In this document: positions 37,235 to 44,488 of the stretch, piece after piece
Numbering within the stretch: position 1 is the first letter of the stretch
Layout of the letters: every line of letters starts with the position of its first letter
Origin: Pseudomonas hygromyciniae
Lineage (GTDB): Bacteria > Pseudomonadota > Gammaproteobacteria > Pseudomonadales > Pseudomonadaceae
Assembly: GCF_016925675.1 (NCBI RefSeq)
Contig: NZ_CP070506.1
Span: 5,392,501-5,456,500 of the forward strand
Direction of reading: 5' to 3'
DNA length: 64,000 nt
Program-made: the position numbers and the translations under genes
Notes under the pieces: model-generated
Told to the model about the DNA's origin: nothing
Seen by the model: the letters and a program-made list of their open reading frames with translations, nothing else
Databases searched by the model: none

Positions 37235-38585
37235 AGTTATGGCACCAGAGGTTGAAGCGAATCCGTTGAGGCCTGAACAGATTAGTCTGCGTGAGGCGTT
37301 CTGGTTCTGGTTGAAGCTCGGTTTCATTAGCTTCGGCGGGCCTGCGGGCCAGATCTCGATCATGCATCAGGAGTTGGTGGAGCGGCGACGCTGGATTTCA
37401 GAACGCAGATTTCTACATGCCCTCAATTACTGCATGTTGTTGCCAGGGCCCGAGGCTCAGCAATTGGCGACTTACATTGGTTGGCTGATGCATCGAACGT
37501 GGGGAGGCGTGATCGCCGGCGCGCTGTTTGTACTGCCCTCACTATTCATCCTGATCGCGCTGTCGTGGATGTACATCGCGTTCGGCGAAGTACCCGTGGT
37601 AGCCGGACTTTTCTACGGCATCAAGCCCGCCGTGACGGCCATCGTGGTGCAGGCGGCGCATAGAATCGGCTCTCGGGCACTGAAGAATAATTGGCTGTGG
37701 GCGATAGCAGCGGCTTCATTTGCCGCCATCTTTGCATTCAATGTTCCGTTCCCGCTGATCGTCTTAGGGGCAGCGTTGATTGGCTATTTCGGGGGGCGAA
37801 TGGCACCCGAAAAATTCAGAGCCGGTGGCCATAGCGCCGCCAAAAAATCCTTCGGCCCGGCCTTAATCGATGACGACACGCCGTCCCCCGAACATGCTCG
37901 GTTCAGCTGGTTGAAATTGGCCTCACTCGCACTGATTAGTGCCGTGCTATGGGCTTTGCCGATGGGTGTTTTGACCGCGCTCTTTGGGTGGGAAGGAACC
38001 CTGACCCAGATGAGCTGGTTCTTTACCAAAGCTGCATTGCTGACCTTCGGCGGGGCTTATGCCGTACTGCCGTATGTCTATCAAGGCGCAGTCGGTCACT
38101 ATGGCTGGCTAACCCCGACACAGATGATCGACGGCCTTGCGCTGGGGGAAACCACGCCAGGGCCGCTGATCATGGTGGTGGCTTTCGTCGGCTTCGTCGG
38201 GGCCTATGTCTCGCAAGTGTTCGGGGCTGATCAGGTGTTTCTGGCCGGAGCTGTCGCAGCTGCCCTGGTGACCTGGTTCACCTTCTTACCTTCGTTCCTG
38301 TTCATCCTTGCGGGTGGCCCTCTGGTTGAGTCGACCCACAACGAACTCAAGTTCACTGCACCGCTTACCGCCATCACCGCCGCCGTAGTTGGGGTGATCC
38401 TCAATCTGGCGTGCTTCTTCGGGTATCACGTGCTTTGGCCGAAAGGCTTCAGCGGTAACCTCGACTGGCCCTCTGCATTGATCGCCATCGCAGCCGCAAT
38501 AGCATTGTTCCGCTTCAAGCGCGGCGTCATTCAGGTACTGATGGCCTGTGCGCTCGCTGGTCTGGCAGTACATCTGTTGCGCTAG
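37227..38585 (+). CDS. chrA: Chromate efflux transporter ChrA
   Basis: ChrA exports chromate from the cytoplasm at the expense of the proton motive force. The 452-residue protein is the long, two-domain CHR type. The N-terminal half starts with GFISFGGPAGQISIMHQELV, and the C-terminal half repeats the pattern (LTFGGAYAVLPYVYQGAVG). There are about 10-12 hydrophobic helices and a hydrophilic linker (residues 190-225). It overlaps chrB by 8 bases, so the two are co-translated, and ends before a clear hairpin. Confidence 0.93.
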   Translation: MSKVMAPEVEANPLRPEQISLREAFWFWLKLGFISFGGPAGQISIMHQELVERRRWISERRFLHALNYCMLLPGPEAQQLATYIGWLMHRTWGGVIAGALFVLPSLFILIALSWMYIAFGEVPVVAGLFYGIKPAVTAIVVQAAHRIGSRALKNNWLWAIAAASFAAIFAFNVPFPLIVLGAALIGYFGGRMAPEKFRAGGHSAAKKSFGPALIDDDTPSPEHARFSWLKLASLALISAVLWALPMGVLTALFGWEGTLTQMSWFFTKAALLTFGGAYAVLPYVYQGAVGHYGWLTPTQMIDGLALGETTPGPLIMVVAFVGFVGAYVSQVFGADQVFLAGAVAAALVTWFTFLPSFLFILAGGPLVESTHNELKFTAPLTAITAAVVGVILNLACFFGYHVLWPKGFSGNLDWPSALIAIAAAIALFRFKRGVIQVLMACALAGLAVHLLR

Positions 38586-38650
38586 CGATCACGAGCGGAT
38601 TAAACAGCGTCCGTCAGACACCCAGAGATCTGAAGTGACCAGCTCACACC

Positions 38651-38678
38651 AAAGCCCAGCCTGACGCTGGGCTTTGGC
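38651..38678. terminator. Bidirectional terminator between chrA and the YHYH-type gene
   Basis: AAAGCCCAGC pairs with GCTGGGCTTT around CTGAC. It lies between two convergent genes and has A/T runs at the stem base on both sides. Confidence 0.8.
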
Positions 38679-38681
38679 CAT

Positions 38682-38813
38682 TTAATGGCAGTGGTAGTCG
38701 TTGGTTTTATGGTTGCGATGGCAACCTTTTGAATCAGTACCGCCGCTGTGTGCGAAGGCAGCAACGGACGTAATCGAAAGTAAAGCGGCGATCAAAATGG
38801 CGGACAGTTTCAT
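38682..38813 (-). CDS. Small exported His/Cys protein (YHYH-type, 43 residues)
   Basis: The minus strand encodes MKLSAILIAALLSITSVAAF, a clean signal peptide ending near AHS. A tiny mature part follows: GGTDSKGCHRNHKTNDYHCH. The start has a GGAG nine bases upstream. The C-x-x-N-x-K-T-x-x-Y-H-C-H pattern is typical of very short periplasmic YHYH-domain proteins, and the Cys/His spacing suggests metal binding. It sits between the chromate and nickel blocks and is convergent with chrA. Confidence 0.75.
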   Translation of the reverse strand: MKLSAILIAALLSITSVAAFAHSGGTDSKGCHRNHKTNDYHCH

Positions 38814-38966
38814 CAGGGCTTGCTCCTTGCTCATATTTTATATCCGTGAGAGGTCTCACGCCCGGCAGCGTATGGCTAAGTGCCTTCACTGAGCAAGCTA
38901 CTTCTCCGGAGACTCGATCAAAGGTCGAATGCTTATTTCTTGAGCTACTTCTGGCTCTGGTTTAGG

Positions 38967-39003
38967 ATGAATTCATATCCCCCTAGGGGGGATATGAATT
39001 CAT
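38967..39003. promoter_or_regulatory. CsoR/RcnR-family operator before the MFS exporter
   Basis: A 37-base near-perfect palindrome with CCCCC-TA-GGGGGG at its centre and ATGAATTCATAT-type arms. Its core (ATCCCCCTAGGGGGGAT) is the mirror of the operator at 43114-43130. G/C tracts framed by A/T are the known binding signature of the DUF156 repressor family. It lies 86 bases before the start of the exporter gene. Confidence 0.8.
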
Positions 39004-39088
39004 CTGAAAACGAGAAACTCGTAGTTCTTTTATCTTCGGGAAATCTCAGTAACCAGATAGTCGTACGCGCTTCCTTTTGAGATTTCTC

Positions 39089-40399
39089 ATGCTGAAAATC
39101 CTAGCCAACCGAACCTATCGCCATCTTTTCCTGGCTCAGGTGATTGCACTCTTAGGGACTGGCCTTGCCACCGTCGCGCTCGGTTTACTGGCGTTCGATC
39201 TAGCAGGCGCCCAAGCAGGTGCCGTTCTCGGCACGGCGTTGGCTATAAAAATGACGGCCTATATTGGCGTAGCGCCCATTGCAGCGGCTTTTGCAGAGCG
39301 CCTGCCTCGCAGAGCCATGCTGGTCTCGCTGGATCTGGTGCGGGCGCTGGTCGCGCTTGCTCTCCCGTTTGTGACCGAGGTTTGGCAAATCTACGTGCTG
39401 ATTTTCGTCCTTCAGTCCGCATCGGCAGCGTTCACTCCAACGTTCCAAGCGACCATTCCAGACATCCTGCCGGATGAAGACGACTACACCCGTGCCTTGT
39501 CGCTATCGCGTCTGGCTTACGATCTCGAAAGTGTCGCGAGCCCGATGCTCGCTGCCGCGCTCCTGACGGTGATCAGCTTCCACAGCCTTTTCGCCGGCAC
39601 GGTCATCGGCTTCCTCGCTTCTGCCGCCCTAGTCGCCACGGTGTTGTTGCCAAAGGCGAAGCAAGTACCACGACGCAGCATCTATGAACGAACTACTCGT
39701 GGCATGCGCATATTCCTAGCGACGCCCCGCCTGCGAGGGCTGCTGGCTCTCAACCTGACGGTAGCGGCTGCCAGTGCCATGGTCATCGTCAATACCGTGG
39801 TGATGGTTCAGTCGCGCTTCGCTCTGCCTCAAAGCTCAACGGCATTGGCGCTGGCTGCGTTTGGTGGTGGTTCCATGATCTCGGCCCTGGTCTTGCCTCG
39901 CCTGCTGAAAAACATCAAAGACCGAACGGCCATGTTGTTTGGCGGAGGAATACTGGTCGTAGGCTTGGCCGTCGGCATCAACCTGACCACCTACAACTTC
40001 CTGCTGCCGCTGTGGATGGTGCTCGGGGTGGGCTATTCGCTGGCCCAGACTCCGAGCGGTCGCCTGTTGCGTCGCTCGGCACATGCCGAAGATCGCCCGG
40101 CGTTGTTTGCCGCCCAATTTGCGCTGTCCCATGCTTGCTGGTTGATTACTTATCCACTGGCGGGATGGCTGGGAGCCAACATCAGCCTCACGGCGTCGTT
40201 TGTTGGCCTCGCCGTGGTGGCAGGCAGTGCACTACTGGTCAGCATCGTGATCTGGCGCCCAGCTCATGATCAGGAGTCGATCAAACACACCCATGAGAAT
40301 CTGCCGGGCGATCACGCACACATCGACGGCCAGGACGGTGTGGATCACGAACATCCATACGTGATCGATGATCAGCATCGCCGATGGCCCAACAGATGA
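39089..40399 (+). CDS. MFS efflux protein with a His-rich tail (NreB-like nickel exporter)
   Basis: I choose the ATG at 39089 (MLKILANRTYRHLFLAQVI), which gives 436 residues; the frame also has a TTG at 39077. About twelve hydrophobic helices and MFS-type loops (ERLPRRAML) are visible. The last 45 residues are hydrophilic and His-rich (HTHENLPGDHAHIDG, then DHEHPYVIDDQHRR). A His-rich C-terminus is the hallmark of NreB-type nickel permeases. The G/C-tract operator upstream ties it to the repressor gene at 42774. Substrate is inferred. Confidence 0.82.
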   Translation: MLKILANRTYRHLFLAQVIALLGTGLATVALGLLAFDLAGAQAGAVLGTALAIKMTAYIGVAPIAAAFAERLPRRAMLVSLDLVRALVALALPFVTEVWQIYVLIFVLQSASAAFTPTFQATIPDILPDEDDYTRALSLSRLAYDLESVASPMLAAALLTVISFHSLFAGTVIGFLASAALVATVLLPKAKQVPRRSIYERTTRGMRIFLATPRLRGLLALNLTVAAASAMVIVNTVVMVQSRFALPQSSTALALAAFGGGSMISALVLPRLLKNIKDRTAMLFGGGILVVGLAVGINLTTYNFLLPLWMVLGVGYSLAQTPSGRLLRRSAHAEDRPALFAAQFALSHACWLITYPLAGWLGANISLTASFVGLAVVAGSALLVSIVIWRPAHDQESIKHTHENLPGDHAHIDGQDGVDHEHPYVIDDQHRRWPNR

Positions 40400-40439
40400 T
40401 CGTGAGTTCCTAGGGCTTGCTAAAGCTGGTGACCGGTAT

Positions 40440-41189
40440 TCAGACCAGCAACCGTAGCGCTTGCAAAGCGGCAAGGTGGCCCGGATAGAACCAATATCCC
40501 CATTGCCGCACCGGCCAGACCTTGAAGGTGAAGGTCTGACGCAGTAGCCAGAGTCCTATCAGCGGCGCCGCGAACGCGGTGCTCAACGCCACCATTGAAT
40601 AGACTTCCAAGTCCAGCGCCCTGGTTACGATGCTACTTCGAGTATTGCTCATCAGGCATAGAGCCGCTGGCAGCAGCCAAAGAACACCGGGGCCTTTGAT
40701 TGCTATTAAGACAGCCGCTGGAACAAGTGCACCGTAGAATCCGTACATAAGTGGATCATCCAGCACGTAGGCAATCGCGGCGGCCAATAATGCCATAGCG
40801 CTGCTCAATAGGGTGCGATGTTGCCATCCCCAGGCAATCACCAGCCCCAATGCCAGCGTCACCAACACATTGAATGATCCTGAGGTGCTGATGTAGCGGT
40901 AAGGCACTTCTGATATGACGGCGAACAAGAGCATCAACGCAAGGTATCGAACGTTCGCAGTAGTCAGCAATTCCCCCTGTTTAGAGCGTGCCACGTTTGC
41001 CGCAATGGCGACACAGAACAGCGGGAATGAAAGCCTTCCTGGAATGAACAGGTTGCTCATTTCCGGCCAGACCAATCGTAAGTGATCGATAACCATGGTG
41101 AGCATTGCCAGCCATTTGATCAGATCCAGGCTGGCGTTTCGGCTCTTGAGTGAAGAAGGCGGATTTGTATGAGCAGTCGTCATGTCCAT
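40440..41189 (-). CDS. TraX family membrane protein
   Basis: The 249-residue protein has the TraX-family start (SLDLIKWLAMLTMVIDHL) and about eight hydrophobic helices, including YLALMLLFAVISEVPYRY. TraX of the F plasmid acetylates the N-terminus of the conjugative pilin. Chromosomal and island homologues have no established role. Its start overlaps the end of the upstream YqaA-like gene by 10 bases, so both are in one minus-strand unit with rcnA and the repressor gene. No other conjugation gene is in the window. Confidence 0.85.
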   Translation of the reverse strand: MDMTTAHTNPPSSLKSRNASLDLIKWLAMLTMVIDHLRLVWPEMSNLFIPGRLSFPLFCVAIAANVARSKQGELLTTANVRYLALMLLFAVISEVPYRYISTSGSFNVLVTLALGLVIAWGWQHRTLLSSAMALLAAAIAYVLDDPLMYGFYGALVPAAVLIAIKGPGVLWLLPAALCLMSNTRSSIVTRALDLEVYSMVALSTAFAAPLIGLWLLRQTFTFKVWPVRQWGYWFYPGHLAALQALRLLV

Positions 41190-41617
41190 CCCAAAGTGAC
41201 GGCGGTCAGCACGAGATAACGCATCCCCTTGGCCAGGGTGACAATCAACAGGAAACTCCAGAGCGGCTCGCGCATGACTCCAGCGACGACTGTCAGCGGG
41301 TCGCCAATGATGGGCACCCAGCTCAATAACAGTGACCAGCGCCCGTAGCGCAGATAGGACTGCTGGGCTTTTTCTAACTTGCTCTCGCTCACGGGGAACC
41401 AGCGCTTGTGGCGGAATCGCTCAACGGAACGGCCCAGAAGCCAGTTCAGTGCGGAGCCAAGCACATTGCCAACAGTGGCTACCGCCAATAGCGTAGAAAC
41501 GACGTACCGGTCGGAGAGCAACATCCCGACCAGCACGGCTTCAGACTGCATTGGCAATAACGTCGCGGCACCGAATGCCGCCACGAACAGACCAATGTAG
41601 CTCGTAAGTTCAAGCAC
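41180..41617 (-). CDS. YqaA/DedA-like membrane protein
   Basis: The 145-residue protein has four to five hydrophobic segments and family features of the short YqaA branch of the DedA/SNARE-associated superfamily: an N-terminal GLFVAAFGAATLLPMQSE and the later RYGRWSLLLSWVPIIGDPLTV. These proteins influence membrane lipid or ion homeostasis, but the substrate is unknown. It lies between rcnA (12 bases upstream) and the TraX-like gene (overlapping), so it is part of the nickel/cobalt unit by position. Confidence 0.85.
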   Translation of the reverse strand: MLELTSYIGLFVAAFGAATLLPMQSEAVLVGMLLSDRYVVSTLLAVATVGNVLGSALNWLLGRSVERFRHKRWFPVSESKLEKAQQSYLRYGRWSLLLSWVPIIGDPLTVVAGVMREPLWSFLLIVTLAKGMRYLVLTAVTLGWT

Positions 41618-41629
41618 GAAAGACTTGCC

Positions 41630-42766
41630 TCAAGCGTTCAGGCCGATCCAGCCATGGAAACCCACGTACAGACCAACACAAATGATCAGCACGCTGGACA
41701 GGTACGGAGCACGACGAGCCACGGTGCCCAGCCAAGGCCAACGGTTGGAGGCCTGCTTAGCACCAATTGCCGCCGCAGCACCTACAGTGACCAAGGTGAG
41801 CGCCAATCCGATGCTGAAACACAGGACAAGCATGCCTCCCAGCGCAACTTCTTTAACCTGAAGACATAGCAACAGAACGGTGATGGCTGCCGGACAAGGA
41901 ATCAGACCGCCAGTCAGGCCGAACATAACGATCTGGCCCGTAGTGACCTCGCGATTGGTGAAGCGCTTGCGGATATCGCTGGCATGCGCACGTTCATGCG
42001 CATCCTGGTAGCCATCATTCGACAACTCTAAGCCTTCCAATTCGGAATGAGCATGCCCGTGATCGTGTTCCTGATACTGGAGATCGTAATCATGGGAGTG
42101 ATCTGCATGTCCAAGACTCAAGCGAGCACTGAACTCATGTGGTTCCGGAATATCGACCGTCGACTCCAGGAAGCCGTCGCGCTCAACGAAAGAGAACGAT
42201 TGGCTGCTACCGTCGGGACGAGTAGTCATCAGGCGAACATCTGAGGCAGCCCAAGCGTGCCCGGTCAGTGTCTTCAGGCGCCAGTGCGGTGGCATGCCTT
42301 CCTCGAAGATCGACAGCTCGATGCGGCCATGGCCGGTATCGATTCGATGGGTCTCGTCATGATGACCATGGTCGTGCTCGCCGTGGTGATGATCATCACC
42401 TTGCTCGAACTTGAACATCTGCTCGCCGCGCCAAGTACGCCAGAGCATCCATAGCGCAATCACGATAATCAGTGCAGAAGAGGCAAGCTGGAAGTACGGC
42501 TCAGTGGTTTGCGCATCCAGGCCTTTGCCCAGGTACATGCCGCCGATGGCGACCAACCACACCACTGCGGTATGCGACAACGTCGCGGCCAAACCTAACA
42601 AAACAGCCTGTTTGACCGAGCCACGGATGGCCACGATGAAGGCCGCCATCATGGTTTTGGAATGTCCCGGCTCCAGGCCATGCAAGGCGCCGAGCAGGAT
42701 CGCGCTCGGGAAATACAGCCAGGCGTGAGCCCCGCCTTGTTGCAGCAGTTCAGCAAAATTGGGCAT
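41630..42766 (-). CDS. rcnA: Nickel/cobalt efflux protein RcnA
   Basis: RcnA exports Ni2+ and Co2+ through the inner membrane. The start MPNFAELLQQGGAHAWLYF at 42766 follows the repressor stop by 7 bases; the frame upstream overlaps the repressor gene and is not used. It is 378 residues long. It has the conserved GALHGLEPGHSKTMMAAF in the first helices, a His/Asp-rich cytoplasmic loop (residues 115-140, HHHGEHDHGHHDE) and GLIPCPAAITVLLLCL in the second half. A second His-rich stretch is at about 235-250. Confidence 0.93.
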   Translation of the reverse strand: MPNFAELLQQGGAHAWLYFPSAILLGALHGLEPGHSKTMMAAFIVAIRGSVKQAVLLGLAATLSHTAVVWLVAIGGMYLGKGLDAQTTEPYFQLASSALIIVIALWMLWRTWRGEQMFKFEQGDDHHHGEHDHGHHDETHRIDTGHGRIELSIFEEGMPPHWRLKTLTGHAWAASDVRLMTTRPDGSSQSFSFVERDGFLESTVDIPEPHEFSARLSLGHADHSHDYDLQYQEHDHGHAHSELEGLELSNDGYQDAHERAHASDIRKRFTNREVTTGQIVMFGLTGGLIPCPAAITVLLLCLQVKEVALGGMLVLCFSIGLALTLVTVGAAAAIGAKQASNRWPWLGTVARRAPYLSSVLIICVGLYVGFHGWIGLNA

Positions 42767-42773
42767 GACAGAC

Positions 42774-43073
42774 CTAGAGGTACTTGGTGATTTGCTTGAA
42801 AGCTTCCAGTGGTGCGCGTTCGCCATTGCCTAGCGCCGAAACGGTGTCCTCCAGGCAGTGATCAATGTGATCCTGGATGAGCGTACGTTTGGCCTGGCAC
42901 ACTGCTTTTTCAACCGCATGCAGCTGCTGGGCGATGTCCACGCACTCACGACCCTCTTCGATCATGGTGATGATGCCGCGTAAATGCCCATCCGCCCGTT
43001 TGAGACGTTTGATGATCGCCTCATGACTTTGGTGGGTGTGGGGATGGCTGTGTTCGTGTTCGTGCTCACTCAT
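42774..43073 (-). CDS. CsoR/RcnR-family metal-responsive repressor with Cys-His-Cys site
   Basis: The ATG at 43073 with GAGG eight bases upstream gives 99 residues; a TTG at 43094 is less likely. The N-terminus is His-rich (EHEHEHSHPHTHQ). The DUF156 fold follows, with ligands Cys44, His69 and Cys73. Escherichia coli RcnR has His at the last position; Cys is found in copper-sensing CsoR and nickel-sensing InrS. Given rcnA 7 bases downstream, I read it as a Ni/Co sensor with an InrS-like ligand set. Operators are at 43114-43130 and 38967-39003. Confidence 0.85.
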   Translation of the reverse strand: MSEHEHEHSHPHTHQSHEAIIKRLKRADGHLRGIITMIEEGRECVDIAQQLHAVEKAVCQAKRTLIQDHIDHCLEDTVSALGNGERAPLEAFKQITKYL

Positions 43074-43113
43074 GACTTGAGCCTCAGGCCTCAATGAATT
43101 ACGCTGGCATCCT

Positions 43114-43130
43114 ATCCCCCCTAGGGGGAT
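43114..43130. promoter_or_regulatory. CsoR/RcnR-family operator between the repressor and a divergent small gene
   Basis: ATCCCCCCTAGGGGGAT is a palindrome with six C and five G around TA, 41 bases upstream of the repressor start. It is the same core, inverted, as the site at 38967-39003. This indicates self-repression of the repressor-rcnA operon and perhaps of the divergent gene. Confidence 0.85.
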
Positions 43131-43179
43131 CCGGTCAAACGCGTAAAAGCCCTATAAACCGAGTTGAAACCCTAACGCC

Positions 43180-43539
43180 ATGTTCAGCAGAACACTGACA
43201 ACTACGGTGGTAATCGCGCTTGCTCTCGCCATATTGGTGGCTTGGGCCGGGCATACCTATTCGTTATCAGTGGCGTCGAAACAGCCAGCCTGGGAGATCA
43301 CGCAAGACGCCCATCACTCCCACGGCGAAGAGGCTTCATCAAGCTATTCGAGTCTTTCAGATCACTACCATTCGCCATTGACCCCTGATCACCAGCACGA
43401 AACACCGCAACTCACAGCGGCGTTGATGCTGGCGACATCCCCGATGCTATCCATCCGGGTCGATGCGCTTCGACACTCTGTTCCCCTGCCGCCGATATTC
43501 TTGATCGAGCGTCCACCCCGTCCTTCGTTCGCATCTTGA
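43180..43539 (+). CDS. Small exported His-rich protein next to the Ni/Co operon
   Basis: The 119-residue product starts with a membrane or signal segment (TTTVVIALALAILVAWAG). It is rich in His/Ser (HHSHGEEASSSY, DHYHSPLTPDHQHE) and ends IERPPRPSFAS. The His-rich middle and Pro-rich end resemble CzcI-type accessory proteins that precede czcCBA in some bacteria, but the similarity is impressionistic. It is divergent from the repressor gene and shares its operator region. Function unknown, probably metal-related. Confidence 0.6.
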   Translation: MFSRTLTTTVVIALALAILVAWAGHTYSLSVASKQPAWEITQDAHHSHGEEASSSYSSLSDHYHSPLTPDHQHETPQLTAALMLATSPMLSIRVDALRHSVPLPPIFLIERPPRPSFAS

Positions 43540-43586
43540 CCTTGGCCGCACTACGGCCTTCGATCTCTGCAACATAGGATTGATAT

Positions 43587-43688
43587 ATGCATTCGTACTT
43601 GATGAGCGGCGTCGGCGCGATTACTGCGCCTTTGCACCGCCCCGTATTGCTGTTGTTTTGTAACCGTCCGGCCAACTCACCTTCCTGA
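43587..43688 (+). other. Short frame before the IS66-type insertion, possible gene remnant
   Basis: A 33-codon frame (MHSYLMSGVGAITAPLHRPV) follows the small His-rich gene by 48 bases and stops just before the insertion-sequence end. It could be the 5' stub of an outer-membrane or czcC-type gene cut by the insertion, or chance. There is no sequel on the other side of the insertion, so deletion would have followed. Confidence 0.3.
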
Positions 43689-43762
43689 CCCCGACGCCAA
43701 AGGCGATGGTGTCCACCTAATTTAAGTGGACACCATTTCTAGCCTTTTAAGCGGGTCTTTCC

Positions 43763-44095
43763 ATGCAGTCACAACGCCGTTCCTATTCAAAATCCTTCAA
43801 GGCCCAAGTTGTCCAAGAGTGCGCCCAGCCCGGCGCATCGATTGCCAGCGTCGCGCAGAAGCACAGCCTTAACGCGAACCTCGTCCATAAATGGATTAGG
43901 GTACTCACGAACAAAACCATGGCGCTGCAACCTGCTTTCATTCCAGTGCCCTTGCCGCTAGCCGGAGGACATTCGCAGGCAGCTTCATCGAGTATCTGCA
44001 TTGAAATCCAGCACCCGCGTGGCACCGTCAAAGTGAACTGGCCGACCGAAAGCGCTGTCGCCTGTGCCACCTTTCTGCGAGACCTATTGGTATGA
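43763..44095 (+). CDS. tnpA: IS66-family accessory protein TnpA
   Basis: The 110-residue protein is the OrfA of IS66 elements, a HTH DNA-binding protein of the IS3/IS66 type. It starts QSQRRSYSKSFKAQVVQE, and the HTH is at about residues 15-50 (ASIASVAQKHSLNANLVHKWIR). The conserved C-terminal segment is ATFLRDLL. It overlaps tnpB by 4 bases (ATGA), the usual coupling. It looks intact. Confidence 0.92.
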   Translation: MQSQRRSYSKSFKAQVVQECAQPGASIASVAQKHSLNANLVHKWIRVLTNKTMALQPAFIPVPLPLAGGHSQAASSSICIEIQHPRGTVKVNWPTESAVACATFLRDLLV

Positions 44096-44427
44096 TTCGG
44101 ATCGATGCCATCTGGCTTGCCACCGAGCCTATGGACATGCGCGCCGGTACCGAGACCGCGCTGGCCAGGGTGATCGCGGTGTTCGGTGTGGCGAAGCCGC
44201 ACTGCGCATACCTCTTCGCTAATCGCCGTGCCAACCGAATGAAAGTCTTGGTGCATGACGGTGTGGGCATTTGGCTGGCAGCGCGACGATTGAACCAAGG
44301 CAAGTTTCATTGGCCCGGCATCCGTCACGGATCGGAAGTCGAACTCGATAACGAGCAACTTCAAGCCTTGGTACTGGGTTTGCCGTGGCAGCGGGTCGGC
44401 GCAGGCAGCGCGATCACAGTGCTTTAG
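44092..44427 (+). CDS. tnpB: IS66-family accessory protein TnpB
   Basis: The 111-residue protein is the IS66 OrfB. It starts MIRIDAIWLATEPMDMRAG, followed by the conserved NRRANRMKVLVHDGVGIWLAARRL segment. TnpB is needed for transposition of IS66 elements, but its biochemical role is unknown. It is coupled to tnpA by a 4-base overlap and precedes tnpC by 61 bases. Length and motifs indicate an intact gene. Confidence 0.94.
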   Translation: MIRIDAIWLATEPMDMRAGTETALARVIAVFGVAKPHCAYLFANRRANRMKVLVHDGVGIWLAARRLNQGKFHWPGIRHGSEVELDNEQLQALVLGLPWQRVGAGSAITVL

Positions 44428-44488
44428 CCCCTGCCATTAGCCCATCGGTTTATCGCTGTTGACGACCTGCTCTGACACAATCAGCGGC

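Noticed and set aside
40440..41189. TraX-like gene as evidence for a conjugative element
   Set aside because: TraX-family proteins are common outside conjugation loci, and no relaxase, coupling protein or type IV secretion gene is present in the window.
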